DNA from: a virus
Direction: 5' to 3' (one strand)
Length of the DNA: 27,598 nt
Virus record (IMG/VR): IMGVR_UViG_3300033979_000485
Span: 1 to 27,598 of that record
Position 1 is the first letter of the stretch. Each line of letters opens with the position of its first letter. Below, one piece after another: positions 20,844-27,289 of the stretch. Under the pieces are notes generated by a model. That model was not told the origin of the DNA. It saw only the letters and a list, made by a program, of their open reading frames with translations, and ran no database searches. A program made the position numbers and the translations under genes.

Positions 20844-22090
20844 GAGCGCGCAGCCTCCACCTCGGCAAAGGTTTGGCCGGTGGCCTCGAGGGTGGCCTGG
20901 CGGCCGGTGAAGGCTTGCCAGCGGTTGATGATGACGTCGACGTAGCGGGGGTCGAGCTCCATCAGGCGGGCAATACGGCCGTTCTTTTCGGCGGCGATTA
21001 GAGTAGTGCCACTGCCGCCGAAGCTGTCTAGAACTGAATCGCTGCCCTTGGTGTTGTTGAGCATCTGGTACTCAAACAACGCCACCGGCTTCATGGTTGG
21101 GTGCTCCGCACTTCGCGCCGGGCGGTCAAACTCCAAGATCGTGGTCTGCTTTCGGTCGCTCGCCCACAAGTGCCCAGCGCCCTCCTTCCAGCCGTACAGG
21201 CAGGGCTCGTGACGCCAGTGATAGTCCTGGCGGCCCATCACCAGGCTTTGCTTTTTCCAGATCAGGCACTGACGCACTTTCCACCCGGCGTCCTGCGCTG
21301 CGCCTCTGAAGTTATAGCCCTCCGAATCGGCGTGCCAGATGTAGAAGACGGCGCCGGGCTTCATCACTGCGTCGGCAGCCACGTAGGCGTCGCGCAGAAA
21401 CTGGCGAAACTGGCCATCGGCCATCGAGTCGTTCTGGATCTTCAGAGCGTCTTTGGTTTTGCCCTCGTAGGCCACGTTATAGGGCGGATCGGTAAGCCAC
21501 ATGTCAATGCCCCCCCCCAGGGTGAGCGCTTCCATGTGGTCGATGCGCGTGCTGTCCCCACACATCACCCGGTGCTTGCCCAGCAGCCACACATCGCCAT
21601 CCGCCGTCACCGGCTGCGCGGGGGGCTCGGGCGCTTCGTCAGGGTCGGTGAGTCCTTCGGTTTCGGGCTCGGGCTCGGTCAGCAGCGCGCCCAGCTCGTC
21701 AGCGTTGAACCCCAGCAGGTCAAGGTCGAAGTCAGCGGCCTGCAGGTCTTCCAGCTCCAGGCGCAGCATGGCTTCGTCCCAGCCTGCATTGAGGGCCAGC
21801 TGGTTGTCGGCGATGACGTAGGCGCGCTTCTGCGCATCGCTTAGGTGCGCCAGGCGGATGCAGGGCACCTGGGCCAAACCAAGGGCCTTGGCCGCCATGA
21901 CGCGGCCGTGGCCAGCGATGATGCCGCCCGCCTCGTCCACCAGCACCGGGTTCGTGAACCCGAACTCCCGCATGCTGGCCGCGATCTGCGCCACCTGCTC
22001 GTCGCTGTGGGTGCGGCTGTTGCGGGCATAGGGCACCAAGCCCGCCACCGGCACCAGCTCTAGTCGGTCTTGAATTACCACCGCTGCCAT
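20840..22090 (-). CDS. ParB-domain DNA methyltransferase
   Basis: The 416-residue protein has two parts. Residues 10-135 form a ParB/Srx-like nuclease-type domain (YARNSRTHSDEQ, GGIIAGHGR at 55-63, ADNQLALNAGWD). Residues 165-400 form a beta-class amino-methyltransferase with DPPY at 201-204 and the AdoMet motif DSFGGSGTT at 355-363. It would methylate adenine N6 or cytosine N4, possibly to protect phage DNA from host restriction or mark packaging sites. ATG at 22090 has AGGTGA upstream; an in-frame GTG lies at 22111. A run of nine G on the coding strand (21518-21510) falls just before the DPPY motif, a slippage-prone tract. Such ParB-methylase genes often precede terminase genes in proteobacterial prophages. 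Confidence 0.9.
   Translation of the reverse strand: MAAVVIQDRLELVPVAGLVPYARNSRTHSDEQVAQIAASMREFGFTNPVLVDEAGGIIAGHGRVMAAKALGLAQVPCIRLAHLSDAQKRAYVIADNQLALNAGWDEAMLRLELEDLQAADFDLDLLGFNADELGALLTEPEPETEGLTDPDEAPEPPAQPVTADGDVWLLGKHRVMCGDSTRIDHMEALTLGGGIDMWLTDPPYNVAYEGKTKDALKIQNDSMADGQFRQFLRDAYVAADAVMKPGAVFYIWHADSEGYNFRGAAQDAGWKVRQCLIWKKQSLVMGRQDYHWRHEPCLYGWKEGAGHLWASDRKQTTILEFDRPARSAEHPTMKPVALFEYQMLNNTKGSDSVLDSFGGSGTTLIAAEKNGRIARLMELDPRYVDVIINRWQAFTGRQATLEATGQTFAEVEAARS
21510..21518 (-). repeat. G9 homopolymer in methyltransferase gene
   Basis: Nine consecutive C on the plus strand (G on the coding strand) encode the Gly192-194 run, seven residues before DPPY. A one-base slip here would truncate the enzyme before its catalytic motif. 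Whether it varies in a population cannot be seen from one sequence. Confidence 0.8.
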
Positions 22091-22118
22091 CGTTTCACCT
22101 GGCCGTTTCACGTTTCAC
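22091..22118 (-). repeat. Three GTGAAACG octamers upstream of the methyltransferase start
   Basis: The octamer GTGAAACG (minus strand) occurs at 22118-22111, 22111-22104 and 22098-22091. The last copy abuts the ATG at 22090 and overlaps the AGGTGA Shine-Dalgarno. They could be a protein binding array or simply a short tandem duplication. Confidence 0.5.
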
Positions 22119-22221
22119 CAATGCCGAAACTTGCCCACTAGCCGAACATCGCGCTCGCGAATGACCCGCGATGGAGGGCCCAGGAAGGACCCAGACCGGG
22201 GGGTGGGCTGGCTCGCTGAAC
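22112..22221. other. Intergenic spacer between methyltransferase and gpZ-like genes
   Basis: About 110 bp without a convincing gene. The upstream end of the GTGAAACG repeat lies here. I see no clear promoter or terminator. Confidence 0.6.
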
Positions 22222-22932
22222 TCATGACCTGGCGCGCGCGGTGCGCATGGCTTGCTCGATGGCCCGCGCCCATTCGCGCGGCAACTCGCGGGCGACGACG
22301 GGCTGCGCGGCGGCCAGGAAGTCCACTCGCTTCTCGTAGCGCGCCGAGCGCTGCGGGAACACGATCAACGGGATGAGCTGCGAGCGCCCATCGGGGCGCG
22401 CGATGCGCTTGTAGATGCCGGGCGGGCTGCCGGGCACGCCGGCCTCGGTGGGGTCGCCGTAGAAGATCTCGACGTTGCGGCTGACGCGGATGGTGCGCGA
22501 CTGGCGCTTGCTCAGCTTGCCTTCGCGCCGGGCCACGGCCAGCAGCTTGGCGATCGTGCCGCGCGGCAGGTTGCCGAAGGCGTCGAGCTCCACCGCAGCA
22601 GGCAGGCGCAGGGCCTTGCGCGCCGGCTGCCGCGTGCCGCCCTGCAGCTGCCAGCGCAGGTAGCTCGCTTGGCGGGTCTTGAAGAAAACGCCGGCTTCGA
22701 GTTTGCGCTTGTCGGCGCGGGCGATGAAGGTCGATGCGCGGCTGCCCGTGGGCTCGCCGGCCGTGAAGGGGGTGGGTCGATCCAGCGCGCCCCGCAGCAG
22801 GCCGGGCACGATGGCCTGCACGTGGCGGGCCGTGGCGTTGAGCGCCACGCTGGCCGCAAAGTCAGCCTGCCCGGCCAGCGCGCCCAGGCGTTCGCGCACC
22901 TGGGCGATGTTGGTGTCGATGGTGATCCTCAC
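22222..22932 (-). CDS. Putative minor tail protein Z-like
   Basis: The product is 236 residues, opening with a GTG codon at 22932 (VRITIDTNIAQVRERLGALA). The order of motifs (ASVALNATARHVQAIVP, then LDRPTPFT, FFKTRQASYLRWQLQGGTR, and GIYKRI) is that of phage minor tail or tail-completion proteins of the gpZ kind. Lambda gpZ acts near the head-tail junction. The GTG overlaps the previous stop in a GTGA arrangement, which supports this start over a longer upstream extension running through non-coding repeats. It lies upstream of the terminase genes instead of between FII and U as in lambda, so either the gene has moved or it does another job. Function is moderate confidence. Confidence 0.62.
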   Translation of the reverse strand: MRITIDTNIAQVRERLGALAGQADFAASVALNATARHVQAIVPGLLRGALDRPTPFTAGEPTGSRASTFIARADKRKLEAGVFFKTRQASYLRWQLQGGTRQPARKALRLPAAVELDAFGNLPRGTIAKLLAVARREGKLSKRQSRTIRVSRNVEIFYGDPTEAGVPGSPPGIYKRIARPDGRSQLIPLIVFPQRSARYEKRVDFLAAAQPVVARELPREWARAIEQAMRTARARS

Positions 22933-23192
22933 GGCGCCGCCCCCCACACCAACCCACCCTGCCCGTCCAACCGCACCCGCCGGCCGCTGACCGTGCTGCC
23001 GAACTCGCGCAGCACGCCATCCGGCCCGATCTCGGCGGCGTAGAAGCCGCCCTTGCCCTGCTTCCCCCTCAGCACAACGCGGTCGGCGGCCTGCTTGCCC
23101 AGCTCGGCCCGCAGCCAGTCCACCAGCGCGGCGGTCTGGGGCATGGTGGATCGCAGGCTTGCTGCCTTGCTGCCTTGGCCTTGCTGTTGCAT
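22929..23192 (-). CDS. Small phage protein of unknown function
   Basis: About 87 residues from ATG 23192; a shorter 71-residue form would start at ATG 23144 (MPQTAALVDWLRAELGKQAA). No Shine-Dalgarno favours either. The body has a helix followed by a beta segment with RGKQGKGGFYAAEIGPDGVL and GSTVSGRRVRLDGQGG, suggesting a compact basic domain that might bind nucleic acid. Its stop overlaps the GTG of the next gene, so the two are probably co-translated. I do not recognise the family. Confidence 0.55.
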   Translation of the reverse strand: MQQQGQGSKAASLRSTMPQTAALVDWLRAELGKQAADRVVLRGKQGKGGFYAAEIGPDGVLREFGSTVSGRRVRLDGQGGLVWGAAP

Positions 23193-23222
23193 GGTGCTGT
23201 GTTGTGGTGCTCTTTGCTCTCT

Positions 23223-23436
23223 CGTCCAACCGTCCAACCTCGTCCAACCCCTTTCCCCCTGTGCGCGCCCCTGCGGGGGCGTGCGGGGGCGTGCGGGCGT
23301 CCGCGCGCCCCCACGCACACACGCATGTGCACGTGAGGCAGGTTGGACGAGGTTGGACGGCACCCTGCCACCGAGGTAAAAACCGCCCGTCCAACCTTGC
23401 GCAGAGGTTGGACGGAGGTTGGACGGAGGTTGGACG
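23223..23436. repeat. Cluster of nine GGTTGGACG / CGTCCAACC repeats (candidate iteron array)
   Basis: CGTCCAACC occurs at 23223, 23231, 23241 and 23388. GGTTGGACG occurs at 23341, 23351, 23406, 23417 and 23428 (first bases, plus strand). The last three repeat as an 11-bp unit, GGTTGGACGGA. The outer trios are inverted relative to each other and flank a GC-rich core (about 23260-23335) with its own inverted repeats and an alternating CA/GT tract. A tenth copy lies in the end of the primase gene at 23542. The position right after a primase-helicase gene recalls the iterons recognised by the phage P4 alpha protein; origin function is inference. Confidence 0.75.
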
Positions 23437-23439
23437 AGA

Positions 23440-25869
23440 TCAGAATTCATCGAGCGTTTCCTCGGCCGGACCACCGGCCTGCGGCTCGCTGGTGGGACCA
23501 CCCACCGCGTTCTGATCGTCCGCGCCCTGCCCCGGCTTCGAGGTTGGACGGACGTAGCGCCAAAGCCTGGCGCCATGGGCGTCGCGCTTCTTCGTCCAGC
23601 CGAGCTTGTGCATGGCGATGCCCACGCGCGTGCTCATCTGGCGGGCACCGTCGATGCGGTCGCTGGGCACGCCCAGGCAGTACACCAGCAGCTCGTGCGT
23701 GGTGAAGCTGTCGCGCTCGCAGGCTTCGGTGTGCGCTTCGCCGAAGCGGGCGCTACTGTCCACCCAGCTGGCGATGCGCTCAAACCACGGATCGCCGATC
23801 TCGCGGCGCTCCTGCTCGGGGACAAGGTAGCGCTGTTCTTCCTCGCGCGTGGGCCAGCAGCGCCGGGTTTCGGCGTCGTCACTGGCCAGTCGGGCGATGG
23901 CCTCGGCAAACATCTGGTCGCGGTCGGCGGCCAGCTTGTCGAGGTTGATCTCGTCGTCGCAGGCCACGGGCCAGAAGCGCCGGGCGCCGGTCGAGTCCTT
24001 GCTGTACTCGTCCTGGTTGGTCGTGCCGGCGAAGACGCAGCTGCGCGGGCGATCGGCCGGACGGCGGGCAAAGGGCTCGCGCACGCGGTCGATGCGGCTG
24101 GTCAGGTATTGCTTGACGGCGGTGGTCTCGGCGCGGCTGAAGCTGTCGAGCTCGGCGATCTCGTACAGCCACTTGCCCGACAGGTTGAGCAGCGCGTCCT
24201 TGTCGCCGATGCGGATGGGCGTGTCGGCAAACCAGTCGTCGCGGCCCACCAGGGTGCGCAGGCTGGTGCTCTTGCGCTTGCCCTGCTTGCCCTCGAGCAC
24301 GATCATGTAGTCGGCCTGGCAGCCCGGCTGGCGGATGCGGCGCACCATGTTCATCACGAACCACGGGCCGATCAGGCGCGTGTAGGTGGTGTCGGCCGCG
24401 CCCACGCACTCGTGCAGCCAGTGCGTCAGGCGGTCGATGCCGTCCCAGGCGGGCAGGTTGTCCAGGTACTGGCGCACCGGGTGGAACTTGTTGTCCGTGG
24501 CGGCCATGGCCACGCCGGCCGCCAGCGTGGCCTCGGCCCGCACCCGAAGGCGTAACTGCGTGGCGAGCCAGTAGCCCAGGCTGTAGTCGTCGTCGGTGGC
24601 CCACTCGCCCGGCTCGCTGCCCCAGGGCGTGGTGCGCGTCTTGAGCACGCGGTAGGCAAACTCGTCGAAGGCCACCAGGCCCGCCAGCTCGGGGTGGTGC
24701 TTCAGCGTCAGGAAGACGTTTTCACGGCAGTCGGCCACCCCGCCTTCGCTGTTGCGCAGCAGCAGCGCGTCCAGCGCCGGGGGCAGGTTGTTGCGGGGCT
24801 TGCGCCTGCCACCCGGCGCGGAGCCGGACGCAGTGGTAGATCGGGCTTCGGCCGCTTCGGCGCCTTCGGGGTCGGCGTGGTAGTCGGGTGCGTCGTCGGC
24901 CTGGTCGTCGCCGGCTGCACCGTCGTCCTGCAGATCGGGCGCGTCCTGCGGCGGCGGCGGTGCGCGCAGCGGGCCGCGGCTGCGCGGCGGCGACCAGCCG
25001 GCGTCGATGGCGCGGCGGAAGATGGTGGCCTCGGTGATGCCCTGGCCGCGGAAGCTGGCCCACTTGCGCGCCAGCACCTCATGGCCGGGGTACTTGCTGC
25101 CCTTGCTGCTCCACCAGTCCCACAGCCGCAGGCCGCCTTCGCCCAGCGCGGTCTTGAGCGCCATGCCCACCTCGACCCAGTCGTCGTGCGGCATGTCGCT
25201 GTCCAGCTGCAGCAGCGCAGATTCGAGCCGCCGGCCCAGATCATCGGCGGCGGGCGTGGCGGGGCGTGGCGCAGCGGCGCGCGGCGCCTGGTCGCGCGCC
25301 GGCTTGACCAGCTCGCGCAACATCGCCAGCGTCTGCGGCGTGATCGGGCCCACCTCTGCCGGCGTGCCGGCCCATCGGTCGCCGGTGCAGGTGAAGAACT
25401 GTCGGCCGCAGAAGACCTCCACACCGATGCTGTTGTCCTTGAAGGTCTGCGTGTGCCCGGCCACGATGATGTGCACGCCCCGGCCGCTGGGGCTGCGCTC
25501 GGTGTAGCTGGCGCACTGCTCGATGATGCGCAGGCAATGCGGCGCCACCTCGCCGGTGTCGGCGTCGATGGCGGCGTCGATGTCGATGCCGATCAGCCCG
25601 TCCCCGGGCAGGAAGGCGAAGCCCAGCCCGTCAAAGCGCCCGGTGTCCACCAGCGCCCGCGCCTGGGCAAAGCCGGCCAGCTGGGCGCGGTCGTCGGCGC
25701 TGCCCTGCTCACCGCGGCGCTTGCGCCCGCTGCAGTAGTAGGGCACCTTGCGCGGCTTCTTGTCGCCGGGGTAAGTCTCGAAGCGCCAGACCAGCCACTG
25801 GTCCAGCGCCCGCATGGCGGCGGGCAGGTTGTCCAGCAGCGGCTGCATCAAGGCGGCTTCCTGTGTCAT
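23440..25869 (-). CDS. Primase-polymerase / VapE-type helicase
   Basis: The 809-residue replication protein has an N-terminal archaeo-eukaryotic-type primase-polymerase domain: IGIDIDAAID with Asp96 and Asp98, and SPSGRGVHIIV with SGRGVH at 128-133. A PriCT-like helical segment follows at about 215-290 (DDWVEVGMALKTALGEGG). A Pro/Asp-rich linker spans about 300-360. The C-terminal half is a virulence-associated E (VapE)-type ATPase with Walker A GKQGKRKS at 527-534, AELDSFSRAETTAVKQYL, and the downstream FAGTTNQDEYSKDSTGARRF. It should prime and unwind phage DNA. ATG at 25869 is 13 nt after the previous stop; a TTG at 25890 is less likely. A GGTTGGACG repeat falls in its last 40 codons and nine more follow the stop. 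Confidence 0.92.
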   Translation of the reverse strand: MTQEAALMQPLLDNLPAAMRALDQWLVWRFETYPGDKKPRKVPYYCSGRKRRGEQGSADDRAQLAGFAQARALVDTGRFDGLGFAFLPGDGLIGIDIDAAIDADTGEVAPHCLRIIEQCASYTERSPSGRGVHIIVAGHTQTFKDNSIGVEVFCGRQFFTCTGDRWAGTPAEVGPITPQTLAMLRELVKPARDQAPRAAAPRPATPAADDLGRRLESALLQLDSDMPHDDWVEVGMALKTALGEGGLRLWDWWSSKGSKYPGHEVLARKWASFRGQGITEATIFRRAIDAGWSPPRSRGPLRAPPPPQDAPDLQDDGAAGDDQADDAPDYHADPEGAEAAEARSTTASGSAPGGRRKPRNNLPPALDALLLRNSEGGVADCRENVFLTLKHHPELAGLVAFDEFAYRVLKTRTTPWGSEPGEWATDDDYSLGYWLATQLRLRVRAEATLAAGVAMAATDNKFHPVRQYLDNLPAWDGIDRLTHWLHECVGAADTTYTRLIGPWFVMNMVRRIRQPGCQADYMIVLEGKQGKRKSTSLRTLVGRDDWFADTPIRIGDKDALLNLSGKWLYEIAELDSFSRAETTAVKQYLTSRIDRVREPFARRPADRPRSCVFAGTTNQDEYSKDSTGARRFWPVACDDEINLDKLAADRDQMFAEAIARLASDDAETRRCWPTREEEQRYLVPEQERREIGDPWFERIASWVDSSARFGEAHTEACERDSFTTHELLVYCLGVPSDRIDGARQMSTRVGIAMHKLGWTKKRDAHGARLWRYVRPTSKPGQGADDQNAVGGPTSEPQAGGPAEETLDEF

Positions 25870-25882
25870 GGCGCGGCCTGCG

Positions 25883-26143
25883 TCAGTCAACGCGAACCAT
25901 CAGGCGCGAGGCCACGCGCTCGTGCATCTGGAAGCCATCCTTGCGGGTCTTCGTCGGCCCCAGCGCGCCGGCATCGGGCGGGGGGTCCAGGTATTCGAAG
26001 TGCAGGATGTCGTCGCCCGATGCATCGGGCTCGATCTTGGCCAGGCGTGCAAGGCGGCCGGTGCGGGTGAGGTACTGGCGGTTGACGCGCGCTTCAAAGG
26101 CGCGGTGGCGCACCAGGCCCGGTGTCTGCGTGCGGCCTGCCAT
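25883..26143 (-). CDS. Small basic early protein of unknown function
   Basis: This 86-residue protein (MAGRTQTPGLVRHRAFEARV at the start) is rich in Arg with a central helix (NRQYLTRTGRLARLAKIEPD) and a C-terminal segment DDILHFEYLDPPPDAGALGP. Its ATG shares a base with the TGA of the ribbon-helix-helix gene (TGATG), which makes translational coupling likely, and it ends 13 nt before the primase-helicase start. I do not recognise the family; the charge suggests possible nucleic acid or replication-complex contact, which is speculation. Confidence 0.6.
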   Translation of the reverse strand: MAGRTQTPGLVRHRAFEARVNRQYLTRTGRLARLAKIEPDASGDDILHFEYLDPPPDAGALGPTKTRKDGFQMHERVASRLMVRVD

Positions 26144-26412
26144 CACGCAGCCCCCCGCACTTGCGCATGCTCACCAGTCCCGTCGCCCGGCGCCGGGAAC
26201 ACATGCAGCCGGGCCGGCAGCGGGCCTTCACGGGTGACGGCGGTGCGCCGAACATGGGCCACATGTTCTCCCCACGTTTTGCCATGCTCGAGCGAGCACA
26301 CCAGATCACGCAGCAGCTCGCCCGGGTTGCACCCGGCCGCGTGCGCGCGTCGACGGAAGGCCTCGGCTGTTTGCTCGTCGAGCCTGACCTTGATTTCCTC
26401 GGTGAGCTTCAT
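26143..26412 (-). CDS. Ribbon-helix-helix DNA-binding protein
   Basis: The 89-residue protein begins MKLTEEIKVRLDEQTAEAFR and continues RRAHAAGCNPGELLRDLVCS. This is the short beta strand plus two helices of the Arc/CopG/MetJ ribbon-helix-helix fold, which binds operators as a dimer. The C-terminal 45 residues are basic and less conserved in appearance. It lies in the early region between the control genes and the replication gene, suiting a secondary regulator. A GGAG sequence about 14 bases upstream is a weak ribosome binding site. No adjacent toxin gene is evident, so an antitoxin role is not supported. Confidence 0.7.
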   Translation of the reverse strand: MKLTEEIKVRLDEQTAEAFRRRAHAAGCNPGELLRDLVCSLEHGKTWGEHVAHVRRTAVTREGPLPARLHVFPAPGDGTGEHAQVRGAA

Positions 26413-26644
26413 GGTGCGTCAGGCTCCGAGCGTGGAAGAAAAAACGCGCCGCCCGGCCGGGCATGCGGAGGAGACGGTACGCAGCGGCACCGGCCGGGCA
26501 GCCGGCATCACGGCCGGCCAGCGTGGCGCAGAAACCCGGCCATGGGCACCGGGCAGGGAGGGATCGGGGGCGACGAAGGGCGGGCGCCCTGCCCGGCTGA
26601 CAATGGCGGCTCTCACCCCAACCAGTGCAACCAAGAGGGCGCCC
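26413..26644. other. Non-coding GC-rich stretch between divergent early genes
   Basis: About 230 bp lie between the leftward ribbon-helix-helix gene and the rightward small gene. It contains repeated CGGCCGGGCA sequences (about 26455 and 26490), a 12-bp GCCCGGCCGGGC palindrome at 26451-26462 and an A6 run at 26439-26444. Divergent promoters would be expected here, but I find no convincing -35/-10 pair. Confidence 0.5.
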
Positions 26645-26836
26645 ATGGACAAATACGATTTCACGCAGTACCACCTGCCGCCCCGGCAGCAGCGGGATGC
26701 GTTGCAGGAGCTGTGGTCAATGCATGCGGAGACGCTGCAGGCTCTTGCGCGCATCGAGTCGCTGCTGCAGCAGCTGCTTGCCGCTCACCAGGCAGCACCG
26801 GAGCGGCGAGCTGCGAATCCATCCACGCCTGGTTGA
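26645..26836 (+). CDS. Small rightward coiled-coil protein, overlaps opposite gene
   Basis: This 63-residue protein starts MDKYDFTQYHLPPRQQRDAL and continues QELWSMHAETLQALARIESL followed by LQQLLAAHQ, an amphipathic helix with heptad-like leucines. The composition is that of a genuine protein, and AAGAGGG lies about six bases before the ATG. It is the only complete rightward gene in the window and overlaps the 3' half of a leftward gene by 176 bp. Family unknown; similar short coiled-coil orphans occur in betaproteobacterial prophages and genomes. Either it or the opposing gene could be spurious in the overlap. Confidence 0.5.
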   Translation: MDKYDFTQYHLPPRQQRDALQELWSMHAETLQALARIESLLQQLLAAHQAAPERRAANPSTPG

Positions 26837-26966
26837 GCTGCTCGGCAAACTCAGGCGGTTCGCGCTTGAACGTAAGGTACATCGACAGCACAAGCTGCCG
26901 CTCCAGCAGCGCGCGGATGGCGCGCAGCTCGGTCAGCATCTCAGGGGTGTCTGCGGTGTTAGTCAT
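26661..26966 (-). CDS. Small early helical protein, unknown function
   Basis: The 101-residue protein begins MTNTADTPEMLTELRAIRAL and continues LERQLVLSMYLTFKREPPEF, a clear amphipathic helical start. Its C-terminal 45 residues are Ala/Thr/Pro-rich and lie antisense to the rightward gene. The start is strongly supported by AGGAGGG nine bases upstream, inside the end of the Cro-like gene, whose stop is 4 nt before this ATG. The two are probably expressed together from the early leftward promoter. Function unknown. Confidence 0.65.
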   Translation of the reverse strand: MTNTADTPEMLTELRAIRALLERQLVLSMYLTFKREPPEFAEQLNQAWMDSQLAAPVLPGERQAAAAAATRCAQEPAASPHALTTAPATHPAAAGAAGGTA

Positions 26967-26970
26967 GCGC

Positions 26971-27204
26971 TCATCCCTCCTGCGCCACAGCCAGCGGCCG
27001 GGCGACGATCTTGTCTGACTCAGCTTCCGGAACCATGTCCTCCAGCGTCACTTGGCCGCCCGTGAAGTCACGCACCGCCTTCATGCGCGACGCCGGCACC
27101 CCGTGCGTCTTCCAAGACCACACTGCAGTCTTGTTGACGCCGAAATGCGCCGCCATTGCGGTCATGCGGCCGCTTTCTTCGGCCAGCCAATCGGACAAGT
27201 TCAT
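26971..27204 (-). CDS. Cro/YdaS-like repressor
   Basis: This 77-residue helix-turn-helix protein begins MNLSDWLAEESGRMTAMAAH and continues FGVNKTAVWSWKTHGVPASR, the short Cro-like domain also seen in the YdaS family. The C-terminal 25 residues are acidic then neutral. It is transcribed divergently from the partial repressor gene, as expected of the lytic-side regulator that competes for shared operators. A promoter with TTGACG and TAAACT places the transcription start at or within a base or two of the ATG, and there is no Shine-Dalgarno, so its message is probably leaderless. Confidence 0.82.
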   Translation of the reverse strand: MNLSDWLAEESGRMTAMAAHFGVNKTAVWSWKTHGVPASRMKAVRDFTGGQVTLEDMVPEAESDKIVARPLAVAQEG

Positions 27205-27210
27205 TCGCTC

Positions 27211-27239
27211 AGTTTAGAGGAACCTAAACGATACGTCAA
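27211..27239 (-). promoter_or_regulatory. Early leftward promoter driving the Cro-like gene
   Basis: On the minus strand, TTGACG (27239-27234) and TAAACT (27216-27211) are separated by exactly 17 bp, a good sigma70 match. The predicted transcription start is near 27204, the A of the ATG. Operator 1 lies between and over these elements, so binding there would shut the promoter off. Confidence 0.75.
27212..27229. promoter_or_regulatory. Operator 1 (GTTTAG-N6-CTAAAC)
   Basis: A perfect 6-bp inverted repeat with a 6-bp spacer, overlapping the -10 element of the early promoter. It is the probable binding site for the repressor, the Cro-like protein, or both. Confidence 0.75.
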
Positions 27240-27245
27240 GCGCGC

Positions 27246-27263
27246 GTCTAGCCGCCTCTAAAC
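27246..27263. promoter_or_regulatory. Operator 2 (GTCTAG-N6-CTAAAC)
   Basis: Same 18-bp layout as operator 1 with one mismatch in the left half-site. It lies just upstream of the early -35 element and before the repressor gene. Centres are 34 bp apart, about three helical turns, which would allow cooperative binding on one face. Confidence 0.7.
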
Positions 27264-27289
27264 CTCCTTCGGTTAACGTCCCGCCCGCC

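Noticed and set aside
22933-23394. Upstream extension of the gpZ-like gene to a much longer protein
   Set aside because: The extension passes through the repeat array and an overlapping small gene and is low complexity. The GTGA overlap supports the start at 22932.
23223-23436. CRISPR array
   Set aside because: Repeats are 9 bp, occur in both orientations and have irregular spacing, unlike CRISPR repeats and spacers.
26143-26412. Antitoxin of a toxin-antitoxin pair
   Set aside because: The ribbon-helix-helix fold is compatible, but neither neighbour has a recognisable toxin motif, so only a DNA-binding call is supported.
26439-26462. Rho-independent terminator on the minus strand (palindrome followed by a T6 run)
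   Set aside because: The palindrome allows only about a 4-bp stem with a loop and lies 6 nt from the T run, so it is too weak to call.
26419-26754. Minus-strand open frame upstream of the ribbon-helix-helix gene
   Set aside because: It has irregular Cys/Arg/Ser-rich composition, no ribosome binding site, and conflicts with two better-supported small genes.
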